From: an uncultured Amaricoccus sp.
GTDB lineage: Bacteria > Pseudomonadota > Alphaproteobacteria > Rhodobacterales > Rhodobacteraceae
Direction: 5' to 3'
DNA length: 11,100 nt
Assembly (NCBI RefSeq): GCF_937858865.1
Contig: NZ_CALLYO010000132.1
Location: 1-11,100, forward strand
The position numbers were made by a program, and so were the translations under genes. The notes under the pieces were generated by a model. That model was not told the DNA's origin. It made no database searches and saw nothing but the letters and a program-made list of their open reading frames with translations. Of this stretch, positions 1 to 8,822 are shown one piece after another. Positions within the stretch are counted from its first letter, which is position 1; each line of letters begins with the position of its first letter.

Positions 1-273
1 GCGGCGCTCGGCGTGGCGCAGACGGCGGAGGTGCTGAACCTCGTCGAGCGGCTGCGCGACCGGGGGCTCGGGGTCATCATGATCAGCCACAACATGGAGG
101 ACGTGCGCGCGGTCGCCGACCGGATCGTGGTGCTGCGGCTCGGGCGGAACAACGGCGTCTTCACGCCGGACGCCTCGAACGAGGAGCTGGTCGGCGCGAT
201 CACCGGGGCGGTCGACAACGCCGTCTCGCGGCGGGCGCAGCGCATCGCCGAAGCCCAGGGGGATCCGGCATGA
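1..273 (+). CDS. Sugar ABC transporter ATP-binding protein, C-terminal fragment
   Basis: This is the last 90 codons of a cytoplasmic ATPase subunit that powers sugar import. The frame is open from base 1, so the gene continues upstream and the Walker A, signature and Walker B motifs are not in view. The fragment opens with AALGVAQT, the segment that follows the Walker B/D-loop in sugar-type ATPases (XylG/RbsA/MglA class). It then carries the switch histidine in VIMISHNMEDV (H30 of the fragment) and a LRLGRNNGVF stretch typical of XylG/FrcA-like proteins. Its stop overlaps the permease start (ATGA, 270-273), so the two are translationally coupled. The neighbouring ribitol dehydrogenase gene suggests that the substrate is a pentitol; this is inferred from context only. 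The family call is firm. Confidence 0.9.
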   Translation, partial: AALGVAQTAEVLNLVERLRDRGLGVIMISHNMEDVRAVADRIVVLRLGRNNGVFTPDASNEELVGAITGAVDNAVSRRAQRIAEAQGDPA

Positions 274-1505
274 CCGAGAGGCCGACGCTCGACCGCAGCG
301 ACACCCGCGTCACCCACGCCGAGGGGATCGGCGGGCAGGTCTCGGCCTTCATCGACCGGGTGAAGGCGGGCGATCTCGGCTCGCTGCCGGTGATCGTGGG
401 GCTCGTCATCATCTGGACGATCTTCACCCTCATCAACCCGATCTTCCTGTCGTCGAACAACCTCGTGAACATGCTGTTCGACTGTTCGACCACGGGGGTG
501 ATCGCGCTCGGGATCGTCTGCGTGCTGATGCTGGGCGAGATCGACCTCTCGGTCGGGTCGATGAGCGGGGTGGCCTCGGCGCTGATCGGGGTGCTCTGGG
601 TGAACGGGGCCTTTCCGCTGCCGGCGGCGGTGATCACCACGATCGTCCTCGGCGGCGCGATCGGGACGATCTATGCGCTCCTCAGGACGCATCTCGGGAT
701 GCCGAGCTTCGTCTCGACGCTGGCGGGGCTGCTGGCGCTGCTCGGGTTCCAGCTCTGGCTGCTGGGGAATACCGGGTCGATCAACCTGCCCTACGGGTCG
801 TGGATCGTGAACTTCGGCCAGCTGATGGTGATGCCGGACTGGCTGAGCCATGCCCTGGCGCTGGTGCCGGCGGTGGTGATGCTCTGGGCCGGGGTGCGGA
901 CGATGGAGCGGCGGCGGGCGGCGAACCTCCATGCCGGCTCGATGGGCGGGCTCATCGTCAAGGTGGCGGCGCTCGTCGTCGGGCTGCAGGTGGTGGTCTG
1001 GTACCTGAACCTCGGGCGCGGGGTGCCGTGGATGTTCGGGGTCTTCGTGGCTCTGGTCGTCATCATGAACTATGCCTTCACCCGGACGAAGTGGGGGCGG
1101 TCGATGATGGCGGTGGGCGGCAACGCCGAGGCGGCGCGGCGGGCGGGCATCAACGTCAGGCGGATCTATCTGTCGGCCTTCGCGCTCTGCTCGATGTTCG
1201 CGGCCTTCGGGGGCGTGCTCTCGGCGGCGCGGCTGGCGACGGCGAGCCAGCAGGCGGGGACGGGGGACGTGAACCTCAACGCCATCGCGGCGGCGGTGAT
1301 CGGGGGGACGAGCCTCTTCGGCGGGCGGGGGAGCGCCTGGTCGGCGCTGCTCGGGATCATCGTGATCCAGTCGATCGCCAACGGGCTGACGCTGCTCAAC
1401 CTGTCCTCGAGCCTGCGCTACATGATCACCGGCGGGGTGCTGGCGATCGCGGTCATCGTGGACAGCCTGGCGCGGCAGAGCCGCGTGTCGCACGGAAGGG
1501 CGTGA
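270..1505 (+). CDS. Sugar (probably pentitol) ABC transporter permease, XylH/RbsC family
   Basis: This 411-residue inner-membrane permease forms the translocation path of a sugar importer (BPD_transp_2 family). After a hydrophilic N-terminus of about 35 residues there are many hydrophobic segments, roughly from residue 40 to 400. Family hallmarks are GEIDLSVG (89-96), the ATPase-coupling loop [12 protein letters not shown] (283-294) and [17 protein letters not shown] (about 338-353). An insertion with a charged segment at about 210-225 gives the XylH-like length, longer than RbsC (about 320 residues). The ATG overlaps the stop of the ATPase gene and is preceded by AGGGGGA (257-263). The stop at 1503-1505 lies within the Shine-Dalgarno region of the dehydrogenase gene, so this is one operon. 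Substrate assignment to ribitol rests on that neighbour. Confidence 0.93.
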   Translation: MTERPTLDRSDTRVTHAEGIGGQVSAFIDRVKAGDLGSLPVIVGLVIIWTIFTLINPIFLSSNNLVNMLFDCSTTGVIALGIVCVLMLGEIDLSVGSMSGVASALIGVLWVNGAFPLPAAVITTIVLGGAIGTIYALLRTHLGMPSFVSTLAGLLALLGFQLWLLGNTGSINLPYGSWIVNFGQLMVMPDWLSHALALVPAVVMLWAGVRTMERRRAANLHAGSMGGLIVKVAALVVGLQVVVWYLNLGRGVPWMFGVFVALVVIMNYAFTRTKWGRSMMAVGGNAEAARRAGINVRRIYLSAFALCSMFAAFGGVLSAARLATASQQAGTGDVNLNAIAAAVIGGTSLFGGRGSAWSALLGIIVIQSIANGLTLLNLSSSLRYMITGGVLAIAVIVDSLARQSRVSHGRA

Positions 1506-1515
1506 GGAGGGAGCA

Positions 1516-2244
1516 TTGGGCGAGGCGCTGAAGGGGAAGGTCGCGGCGGTCACCGGCGCGGCCTCGGGGATCGGGCTCGCCTGCGCGCGGGCGATGCTGG
1601 AGGCGGGGGCGACGGTCGCCTTCGTCGACCGGGCGGAGAACAGGCTGGCGGCGCTCTGTGCGGAGGCGGGGCCGCGGGCGTTTCCGGTTGTGGTGGATCT
1701 GCTCGATCCGGCGAGCGTCGCGGGGATGCTGCCGGCGATCCTCGGCAGGGCCGGGCAGCTCGACATCTTCCATGCCAATGCCGGGGCCTATATCGGCGGC
1801 GAGGTGGTGGAGCAGGATCCGGACGCCTGGGACCGGATGCTGGGGCTGAACGTCAACGCGGTGTTCCGGACGGTGCGGGAGGTGCTGCCGCACATGGTGG
1901 AGCGGCAGGCCGGGGACGTGGTGGTGACGAGCTCGGTCGCCGGCGTGGTGCCGGTGGTGTGGGAGCCGGTCTATACTGCCTCGAAGTTCGCGGTGCAGGC
2001 CTTCGTGCATACCGTGCGGCGGCAGGTGGCGAGGCATGGGGTGAGGGTCGGGGCGGTGCTGCCGGGGCCGGTGGTGACGGCGCTGCTCGACGACTGGCCG
2101 AAGGCGAAGATGGAGGAGGCGCTGGCCTCGGGGAGCCTGATGCAGCCGGAGGAGGTCGCCGCCTGCGTGATGTTCATGCTGACCCGGCCGAAGGGGGTGG
2201 TGGTGCGGGATCTGGTGATCCTGCCGCAGAACCTCGACCTCTGA
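1516..2244 (+). CDS. rbtD: Ribitol 2-dehydrogenase (short-chain dehydrogenase/reductase)
   Basis: The 242-residue protein is a classical SDR that should oxidise ribitol to D-ribulose with NAD+ in the cytoplasm. The cofactor motif is GAASGIG (14-20), and D38 at the end of beta-2 favours NAD over NADP. NAG is at 88-90, and the catalytic residues are S140, Y153 and K157 in the YTASK segment. From memory of Klebsiella/E. coli RbtD, long blocks look nearly identical: [13 protein letters not shown] (83-95), [18 protein letters not shown] (149-166), and [22 protein letters not shown] (about 178-199). I know this conservation from ribitol dehydrogenase rather than from general SDRs. The start is TTG at 1516, five bases after AGGAGG (1505-1510); the next in-frame ATG lies inside the Rossmann fold. 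It is the last gene of the transporter operon. D-arabinitol or another pentitol is a possible alternative substrate. Confidence 0.88.
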   Translation: MGEALKGKVAAVTGAASGIGLACARAMLEAGATVAFVDRAENRLAALCAEAGPRAFPVVVDLLDPASVAGMLPAILGRAGQLDIFHANAGAYIGGEVVEQDPDAWDRMLGLNVNAVFRTVREVLPHMVERQAGDVVVTSSVAGVVPVVWEPVYTASKFAVQAFVHTVRRQVARHGVRVGAVLPGPVVTALLDDWPKAKMEEALASGSLMQPEEVAACVMFMLTRPKGVVVRDLVILPQNLDL

Positions 2245-2250
2245 GGGGAG

Positions 2251-2274
2251 ATTTCGCGGATTTCGCGCGCGAAA
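2251..2274. repeat. Short palindrome in the convergent gap after rbtD
   Basis: The 68-base gap between two convergent genes holds ATTTCGCG twice in tandem (2251-2258 and 2260-2267). The second copy forms part of a perfect 14-bp palindrome, TTTCGCGCGCGAAA (2261-2274). The sequence around it (about 2272-2315) is noticeably less GC-rich than the rest. The palindrome could act as a bidirectional transcription stop, but there is no following U-tract and the stem is short, so I do not call it an intrinsic terminator. It may also be a protein-binding site. Confidence 0.35.
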
Positions 2275-2312
2275 CTATAGGTAAGTTCTTGATCTAGCTG
2301 GGATACGTCGGG

Positions 2313-2729
2313 TTAACGGGACGTGAATCCCTCCGATGGGGCCGGGTTGCCGGCCAGATCGGCGAGGATCGGGCAGTCGGGGCGGTCGTCGCCGTGGCAG
2401 CGGTGGACGAGATGCGCGAGGGTGGCGCGCAGGGACTGGAGCTCGGCGATCTTGCGGTCGATGTCGGCGAGGTGGGTCTCGGCCATCTGCTTGACGTCGG
2501 CCGAGGCGCGGCCGGCGTCGGCGTAGAGGGCGAGCAGGCCGCGGCATTCCTCGATCGAGAAGCCGAGCGAGCGGGCGCGGCCGAGGAAGGCGAGGCGGTG
2601 GAGGTCCGCCTCGGCGAAGCTGCGGTAGCCGTTGGCGCCGCGGCTGGGGCGGACGAGGCCGATGTCCTCGTAGTAGCGGATCGTCTTGGGCGGCAGGCCG
2701 CTCAGTTCGGCCACCTCTCCGATATTCAT
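2313..2729 (-). CDS. cueR: Copper-responsive MerR-family regulator CueR/HmrR
   Basis: This 138-residue MerR-family activator is predicted to sense cytoplasmic Cu(I), and probably Ag(I) or Au(I), and to switch on the divergent copper ATPase gene. The N-terminal winged helix ([26 protein letters not shown], about 1-26) is typical. It is followed by the NGYRSF wing and a dimerisation coiled coil at about 75-105. The metal loop has C111 and C119 in [11 protein letters not shown], the same spacing as C112 and C120 of E. coli CueR. S76 in the ASADVK segment matches the serine that marks monovalent-ion sensors, where zinc sensors have cysteine. The ATG at 2729-2727 follows an AGAGGA ribosome site (2742-2737) that overlaps the -35 hexamer of the divergent promoter. 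The gene converges on the ribitol operon. Copper specificity is well supported by motif and neighbour. Confidence 0.94.
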   Translation of the reverse strand: MNIGEVAELSGLPPKTIRYYEDIGLVRPSRGANGYRSFAEADLHRLAFLGRARSLGFSIEECRGLLALYADAGRASADVKQMAETHLADIDRKIAELQSLRATLAHLVHRCHGDDRPDCPILADLAGNPAPSEGFTSR

Positions 2730-2741
2730 TGGCGCGTCCTC

Positions 2742-2772
2742 TTGACCTTCCAGTTGCTGGAAGGGGCATATG
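2742..2772 (+). promoter_or_regulatory. CueR-type promoter and operator for the copper ATPase gene
   Basis: TTGACC (2742-2747) is a good -35 hexamer and CATATG (2767-2772) a plausible -10, separated by 19 bp. That over-long spacer is the hallmark of MerR-activated promoters. Within it lies a perfect dyad, CCTTCCAG-TTG-CTGGAAGG (2746-2764), which closely matches known CueR/HmrR operators. Metal-bound CueR is expected to distort this DNA so that RNA polymerase can open it. The -35 also overlaps the ribosome-binding site of cueR on the other strand, so regulator occupancy could affect both genes. The exact -10 is less certain than the dyad. Confidence 0.88.
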
Positions 2773-2806
2773 GGGTGCCGAATCCGGTTTTTGGAGGGTG
2801 CGGGCC

Positions 2807-5257
<2,451 letters not shown>

Positions 5258-5302
5258 GGGCCCCGGGCGAGCGATTTCGCGTGCGTCGCCGCAAGGCGCC
5301 GG

Positions 5303-7081
5303 TCAGGACATCAGGATGTAGCTGCCGGGAGCCTCCTCGAGCGGGGGATAGCCGGGTGCGCCGAGGCCGGGCGGCGGGACGGGCTCGCCCGAGTGCTCTG
5401 CGAGCCAGCTGCTCCAGGCGGGCCACCATGAACCCTCGCGGAGCTCGGCGGCGGCGGCCCAGGCATCGGGGCCGCGATAGGCGGCGTGGGCCGGGGTGGA
5501 GAGGAGACGGTAGTGGCGGCGGGGATGGCCGGGTTCGGAGACGACGCCGGCGTTGTGGCCGCCGTTGGTCAGCGCGAAGGTCACGTCGGAGTCGAAGAGG
5601 AGGTGCGCCTTGTAGACCGAGCGCCAGGGGGCGACGTGGTCGGTCTCGGTGCCGACGGCGAAGACCGGCGTGCGGATGTCGGAGAGGACGACGGGCGCGC
5701 CGTCGACCTGGTAGTGGCCGCCGGCGAGGCGGTTCTCGAGGAAGAGCCAGCGCAGGTATTCCGAGTGCATGCGGTAGGGCAGGCGCGTGGCGTCGGCGTT
5801 CCAGGCCATGAGGTCGGTCGGCTCCGGGCGGTCGCCCATCAGGTAGTCGCGGGTCAGCCGCGACCAGATGAGGTCGTGCGAGCGCAGCAGCTGGAAGGCG
5901 CCGGCCATCTGCCAGGTGTCGAGGTAGCCCTGCTCCCACATCATGTCCTCGAGGAAGGCGACCTGGCTGTCGTTGATGAAGAGGGTGAGCTCGCCCGCCT
6001 CGGTGAAGTCGGACTGGGCGGCGAGGAGCGTGAGGGTGGCGAGCCGGTCGTCGCCGTCGCGCGCCATGGCGGCGGCGGCGATGGTCAGGAGCGTGCCGCC
6101 GAGGCAGTAGCCGCAGGCGTGGATGCGGGGGGCGCCGGTGATCGCCTGCACCGCGTCGAGGGCGGCCATCTGCCCGTGGCGCAGATAGTCGTCCATGCCG
6201 AGGTCGCGGTCGCGGGCGTCGGGGTTGAGCCAGGAGATGATGAAGACGGTGAAGCCCTGCGCGACGAGGTGGCGCACGAGGCTGTTCTCCGGCCGGAGGT
6301 CGAGGATGTAGTACTTCATGATCCAGGCCGGGGTGATGAGCACCGGCTCGGGGCGGACCTCGGCGGTGGTCGGGGCGTACTGGATGAGCTCCATCAGACG
6401 GTTGCGGTAGACGACCTTGCCCGGGGTCAGCGCCACTTCGATGCCGGGGCGGAAGCCCGACGGGTGGGGCTCGGGGTCGCCGGTGACGAAGCGGACGAAG
6501 TCGTCGGCCCAGTTGCGCGCGCCGCGCACGAAGTTCATGCCGCCGGTGGCGCGGGTGCGTTCGAGGACCTCCGGGTTGGTGAGCGGGAAGTTCGCCGGCG
6601 AGAAGACGTCGAGGATCTGGCGGGCGGCGAATTCCACCGCCGCCTCGTGCCGGGGGGTGACGCCGCGCACCCCGGTGGTGGCGGCCGACCACCACTTCTG
6701 CTGCTGGAGGAAGGCCTGGTGGATGATGCCGAAGGGCGGGCGGCACCAGGCGTCGGCGGCGAAGCGGCGGTCCTGGGCGAGGGGCTCGACGCAGCGCCCG
6801 GTGCCGCCGCGGATGGCGTAGAGCTGGAGCTCGATCGTCTGGCGGATGGCGCGGCGCAGGAGGGCGTTCTGCTTGCCGGGGGCGGCGGCGAAGTGGACGA
6901 GCCAGTCGCTCCAGGCGGCCCGGAGCGCCGCCGGGGAGAGGCCGAGGGTGAAGCGGGCGGCGAGCGCGTTGACCGCCCGGTCGAAGACCTCGCCCGACCT
7001 GTCCTCCGGCCGCCCCGGTGCGCGTTCGGATGCGGGCCTGGGGCCGGCCGGAGGTGGGGCGACGGGAAGCTGGCGGTTCAC
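5303..7081 (-). CDS. phaC: Class I-like poly(3-hydroxyalkanoate) synthase
   Basis: The 592-residue cytoplasmic enzyme polymerises hydroxyacyl-CoA (usually 3-hydroxybutyryl-CoA) into storage polyester at the granule surface. The PhaC N-terminal domain covers about 30-245 and an alpha/beta-hydrolase core follows. The lipase-like box is GYCLGG with nucleophile C326, with catalytic D481 (TETDH) and H509 (NGGHNAG). These spacings closely match C319/D480/H508 of Ralstonia PhaC. Conserved ISWLNPD (282-288) and the terminal EEAPGSY (582-588) also fit. The start is GTG at 7081-7079 with AAGGA (7095-7091) nine bases upstream. An alternative ATG at 7147 would add 22 proline-rich residues and overlap the upstream gene's stop as ATGA, but it lacks a ribosome site. 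The gene is downstream of the DUF763 gene and converges on copA across 45 bases. No phasin or thiolase gene lies beside it, so it may be an extra synthase copy. Confidence 0.92.
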   Translation of the reverse strand: MNRQLPVAPPPAGPRPASERAPGRPEDRSGEVFDRAVNALAARFTLGLSPAALRAAWSDWLVHFAAAPGKQNALLRRAIRQTIELQLYAIRGGTGRCVEPLAQDRRFAADAWCRPPFGIIHQAFLQQQKWWSAATTGVRGVTPRHEAAVEFAARQILDVFSPANFPLTNPEVLERTRATGGMNFVRGARNWADDFVRFVTGDPEPHPSGFRPGIEVALTPGKVVYRNRLMELIQYAPTTAEVRPEPVLITPAWIMKYYILDLRPENSLVRHLVAQGFTVFIISWLNPDARDRDLGMDDYLRHGQMAALDAVQAITGAPRIHACGYCLGGTLLTIAAAAMARDGDDRLATLTLLAAQSDFTEAGELTLFINDSQVAFLEDMMWEQGYLDTWQMAGAFQLLRSHDLIWSRLTRDYLMGDRPEPTDLMAWNADATRLPYRMHSEYLRWLFLENRLAGGHYQVDGAPVVLSDIRTPVFAVGTETDHVAPWRSVYKAHLLFDSDVTFALTNGGHNAGVVSEPGHPRRHYRLLSTPAHAAYRGPDAWAAAAELREGSWWPAWSSWLAEHSGEPVPPPGLGAPGYPPLEEAPGSYILMS

Positions 7082-7143
7082 GGGGACGGATCCTTCTCGG
7101 TGGTGCGGCGCTGAGGGTGAGGTAGCACGGGGAGGAGGCGGCG

Positions 7144-8373
7144 TCATCTCGCCCGTCGGGCGGGGCCGGGCGCGGGCTCCCAGCCGAAGATGCTGCGGCC
7201 GCCGAGGTCGGCGGAGCGGGCGCGTTCGGCGGCGAGGAAGCCGTCGAGCGAGGGGCCCTCGGCGGTGCGCTCGAGGCGGCGGGCCTGGGCGTCGAGGCGG
7301 CGGAGGGCGTCGAGGCGTTCGCTCTGGCCGAGGCGGGCGCGGGTGAGGGCGGCGCGGAGGAGGGTGATGGTCTCGTCGTAGACCTTCGTCGGGACCGGGT
7401 AGGGGTGGCGGTCCTTGCCGCCGTGGGCGAGCGAGAAGTGGGCGGGGTCGGCGAAGCGGCAGGGGGCGCCGTGCACGACCTCGGCGACCATGGCGAGGGA
7501 GAGGAGGGTGCGCGGGCCGACGCCGGGGACGAGGAGGAGGTCGGCGAAGTCGGCCGGTCCGCGGTCGGCGACGGCGGCGAGGGCGCCGTGCAGGCGGCGC
7601 TGGATGACGTCCTTCGGGCGGACGTCGTGGTGGGCCGGCATGGCGAGGTGGGGGAGGAGCGGCTGGCTGGGAGGCGGGGCGAGGCGGGTGAGCTCGGCGA
7701 GGATGCGGTCGGGGCCGAGGTCGGCGAGGAGGGCGAGCTGGCCCTGGCGGGAGGGGGCGGCGCGGCGGTCCGTGAGGTTGACGATCTCGCCGGCGGGCGG
7801 GCCGTCGATGGCGGCGTGCGGGGCTTCGACGAAGCTTTTCAGCGTGTCGGAGTGCCAGTGGTAGCGGCGGGCGTAGCGGGTCGTGTCGTTCATGCCCTGC
7901 TGGACGACGACCCACTTGCCGTCGGCGGCGAGGACGAAGCTATGCAGGTAGAGGGCGAAGCCGTCCTGGACGGCGGCGCTGTCGACCTTGGCGACGAGGC
8001 GGCTGGCGCGGGCGAGGGCGTCGCCGTCGAGGCCGGTGCGCTCGGCGACGGCGAGGAGCTCGGCCGGGGTACGGCGCGAGTGCTGGCCGCGGCCGCCGCA
8101 GACGTGAAGGCCGAGTTCGGGCGGGAGGCCGCGCTTCAGGGCGCCCATGACGGAGGTGGTGATGCCGGAGGAGTGCCAGTCCATACCCATGACGGCGCCG
8201 AAGGACTGGAACCAGAAGGGGTGGGCGAGGCGGGCGAGGAATTCGTCGCGGCCGTAGTGGTGGACGATCGCCTCGGCGATGAGCGCGCCGAGGCGGGTCA
8301 TCCGCTCGGCAAGCCAGGCGGGGACGCGGCCGGAGTGGAGGGGCAGGTCGGCGCTGCCGGAGCGGGCGGTCAA
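7144..8373 (-). CDS. DUF763 family protein of unknown function
   Basis: The 409-residue protein has no known function but fits the DUF763 family well. Conserved blocks as I recall them are SGSADLPLHSGRVPAWL (5-21), WFQSFGAVMGMDWHSSG (54-70) with TTSVMGALKRGL, HVCGGRG-HSRRTP (90-103), AKVDSAAVQDGFALYLH (128-144) and RYHWHSD (170-176). VPGVGPRTLLSLAMVAEVV (282-300) looks like a helix-hairpin-helix, which would suggest nucleic-acid contact; this is inference. There is no signal peptide or membrane segment. I start at TTG 8373-8371, preceded by GAGG five bases upstream. This puts the conserved SGSADLPLH at the N-terminus as in the family. The ATG at 8499 would prepend a proline-rich tail and lies inside the AT-rich promoter region. 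phaC follows 62 bases downstream on the same strand, probably in one transcript. Confidence 0.83.
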   Translation of the reverse strand: MTARSGSADLPLHSGRVPAWLAERMTRLGALIAEAIVHHYGRDEFLARLAHPFWFQSFGAVMGMDWHSSGITTSVMGALKRGLPPELGLHVCGGRGQHSRRTPAELLAVAERTGLDGDALARASRLVAKVDSAAVQDGFALYLHSFVLAADGKWVVVQQGMNDTTRYARRYHWHSDTLKSFVEAPHAAIDGPPAGEIVNLTDRRAAPSRQGQLALLADLGPDRILAELTRLAPPPSQPLLPHLAMPAHHDVRPKDVIQRRLHGALAAVADRGPADFADLLLVPGVGPRTLLSLAMVAEVVHGAPCRFADPAHFSLAHGGKDRHPYPVPTKVYDETITLLRAALTRARLGQSERLDALRRLDAQARRLERTAEGPSLDGFLAAERARSADLGGRSIFGWEPAPGPARRAR

Positions 8374-8460
8374 GGGAGCCTCGGCGGTCTGGTACGGAAC
8401 GGAAACATCGTAGCGGGGGGCGGGGCGGAGCGGAAGGGGTGGAAAAGGGGGCGCGGGAGG

Positions 8461-8507
8461 TTGACGAGATATGTGAGATATCTCTATTGAGGTGCTCATA
8501 TTGAGTC
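8461..8507. promoter_or_regulatory. AT-rich divergent promoter/operator region
   Basis: The 155-base gap between the DUF763 gene (-) and the HTH gene (+) is GC-rich except for this island. On the + strand TTGACG (8461-8466), a 16-bp spacer and TCTATT (8483-8488) make a plausible sigma-70-type promoter for the HTH/hyf genes. GAGATAT occurs at 8466-8472 and 8475-8481, and the second copy lies in the perfect palindrome GAGATATCTC (8475-8484). TATTGAG is repeated at 8485-8491 and 8499-8505. These repeats overlap the promoter and could be an operator, for example for the adjacent HTH protein; that is inference. No clear promoter for the - strand gene could be picked out. Confidence 0.55.
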
Positions 8508-8528
8508 TTGCGGCTTTGGAGCCGATTC

Positions 8529-8822
8529 ATGATGACCGGGGCGCAGCTGCGCGCCGCACGCGCGCTGTTGGGGATCGACCAGAAGACGCTCGCCGGGATG
8601 GCGGGGGTCTCGGTGCCGACCGTGCAGCGGATGGAGGCGAGCGGCGGGACGGTCCGCGGCGTGATCGAGAGCCTGACGCGGATCGTCGACGCGCTGGACC
8701 GCGCCGGGGTGGAGCTGATCGGCGAGGGGGTGGCGAGTGCCGGCGGCGGGCGCGGCGTGCGGCTGAAGGCGTGGGCGGTGTCGCCGGCGCCGGGAGACGG
8801 GGCGGCCGATGGGCGTGACTGA
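8529..8822 (+). CDS. Small helix-turn-helix (XRE-like) transcriptional regulator
   Basis: The 97-residue protein has an N-terminal DNA-binding domain of the Cro/C1 type. The segment GAQLRAARALLGIDQKTLAGMAGVSVPTVQRMEAS (about 4-38) contains the helix-turn-helix, and a helical part (about 43-70) ends in VELIGEG. The C-terminal third is glycine- and alanine-rich and probably flexible. Small single-domain regulators with this layout (AGVSVPTVQRME, then GVELI and GGGRGVRLK) are common in alphaproteobacteria; I do not know a specific ligand. ATG 8529 is preceded by GGAG (8518-8521) at seven bases; ATG 8532 is possible. The end overlaps the hyfB start by 14 bases, so the two are translationally coupled. 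The regulator may control the hyf-like operon and itself through the repeats at 8461-8507; this is inferred from position. Confidence 0.82.
   Translation: MMTGAQLRAARALLGIDQKTLAGMAGVSVPTVQRMEASGGTVRGVIESLTRIVDALDRAGVELIGEGVASAGGGRGVRLKAWAVSPAPGDGAADGRD

Noticed and set aside
2729..2806. Upstream start (2729) for the copper ATPase
   Set aside because: It would place the CueR operator and promoter inside the coding region. The 26 extra residues are unlike any P1B-ATPase N-terminus. ATG 2807 has a good ribosome site.
5258..5302. Possible bidirectional terminator in the 45-bp copA-phaC gap
   Set aside because: GGCGA (5266-5270) can pair with TCGCC (5286-5290), but the stem is short and interrupted and no U-tract follows on either strand. 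It is too weak to call.
5486..7114. + strand 542-codon frame antisense to phaC
   Set aside because: It is Gly/Val/Glu-rich low complexity with no domain, while the - strand carries the complete PHA synthase with its catalytic triad.
7082..7915. In-frame 278-codon extension upstream of the phaC GTG start
   Set aside because: The extension is a proline/arginine-rich shadow of the DUF763 gene. The GTG at 7081 has a ribosome site and yields a normal-length synthase. Only the first 22 codons (from ATG 7147) remain a possible alternative.
8374..8499. ATG 8499 as start of the DUF763 protein, adding 42 residues
   Set aside because: The added segment is proline-rich and not family-like, and the ATG lies within the AT-rich repeat/promoter island. 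TTG 8373 has GAGG five bases upstream and puts the family-typical SGSADLPLH near the N-terminus.
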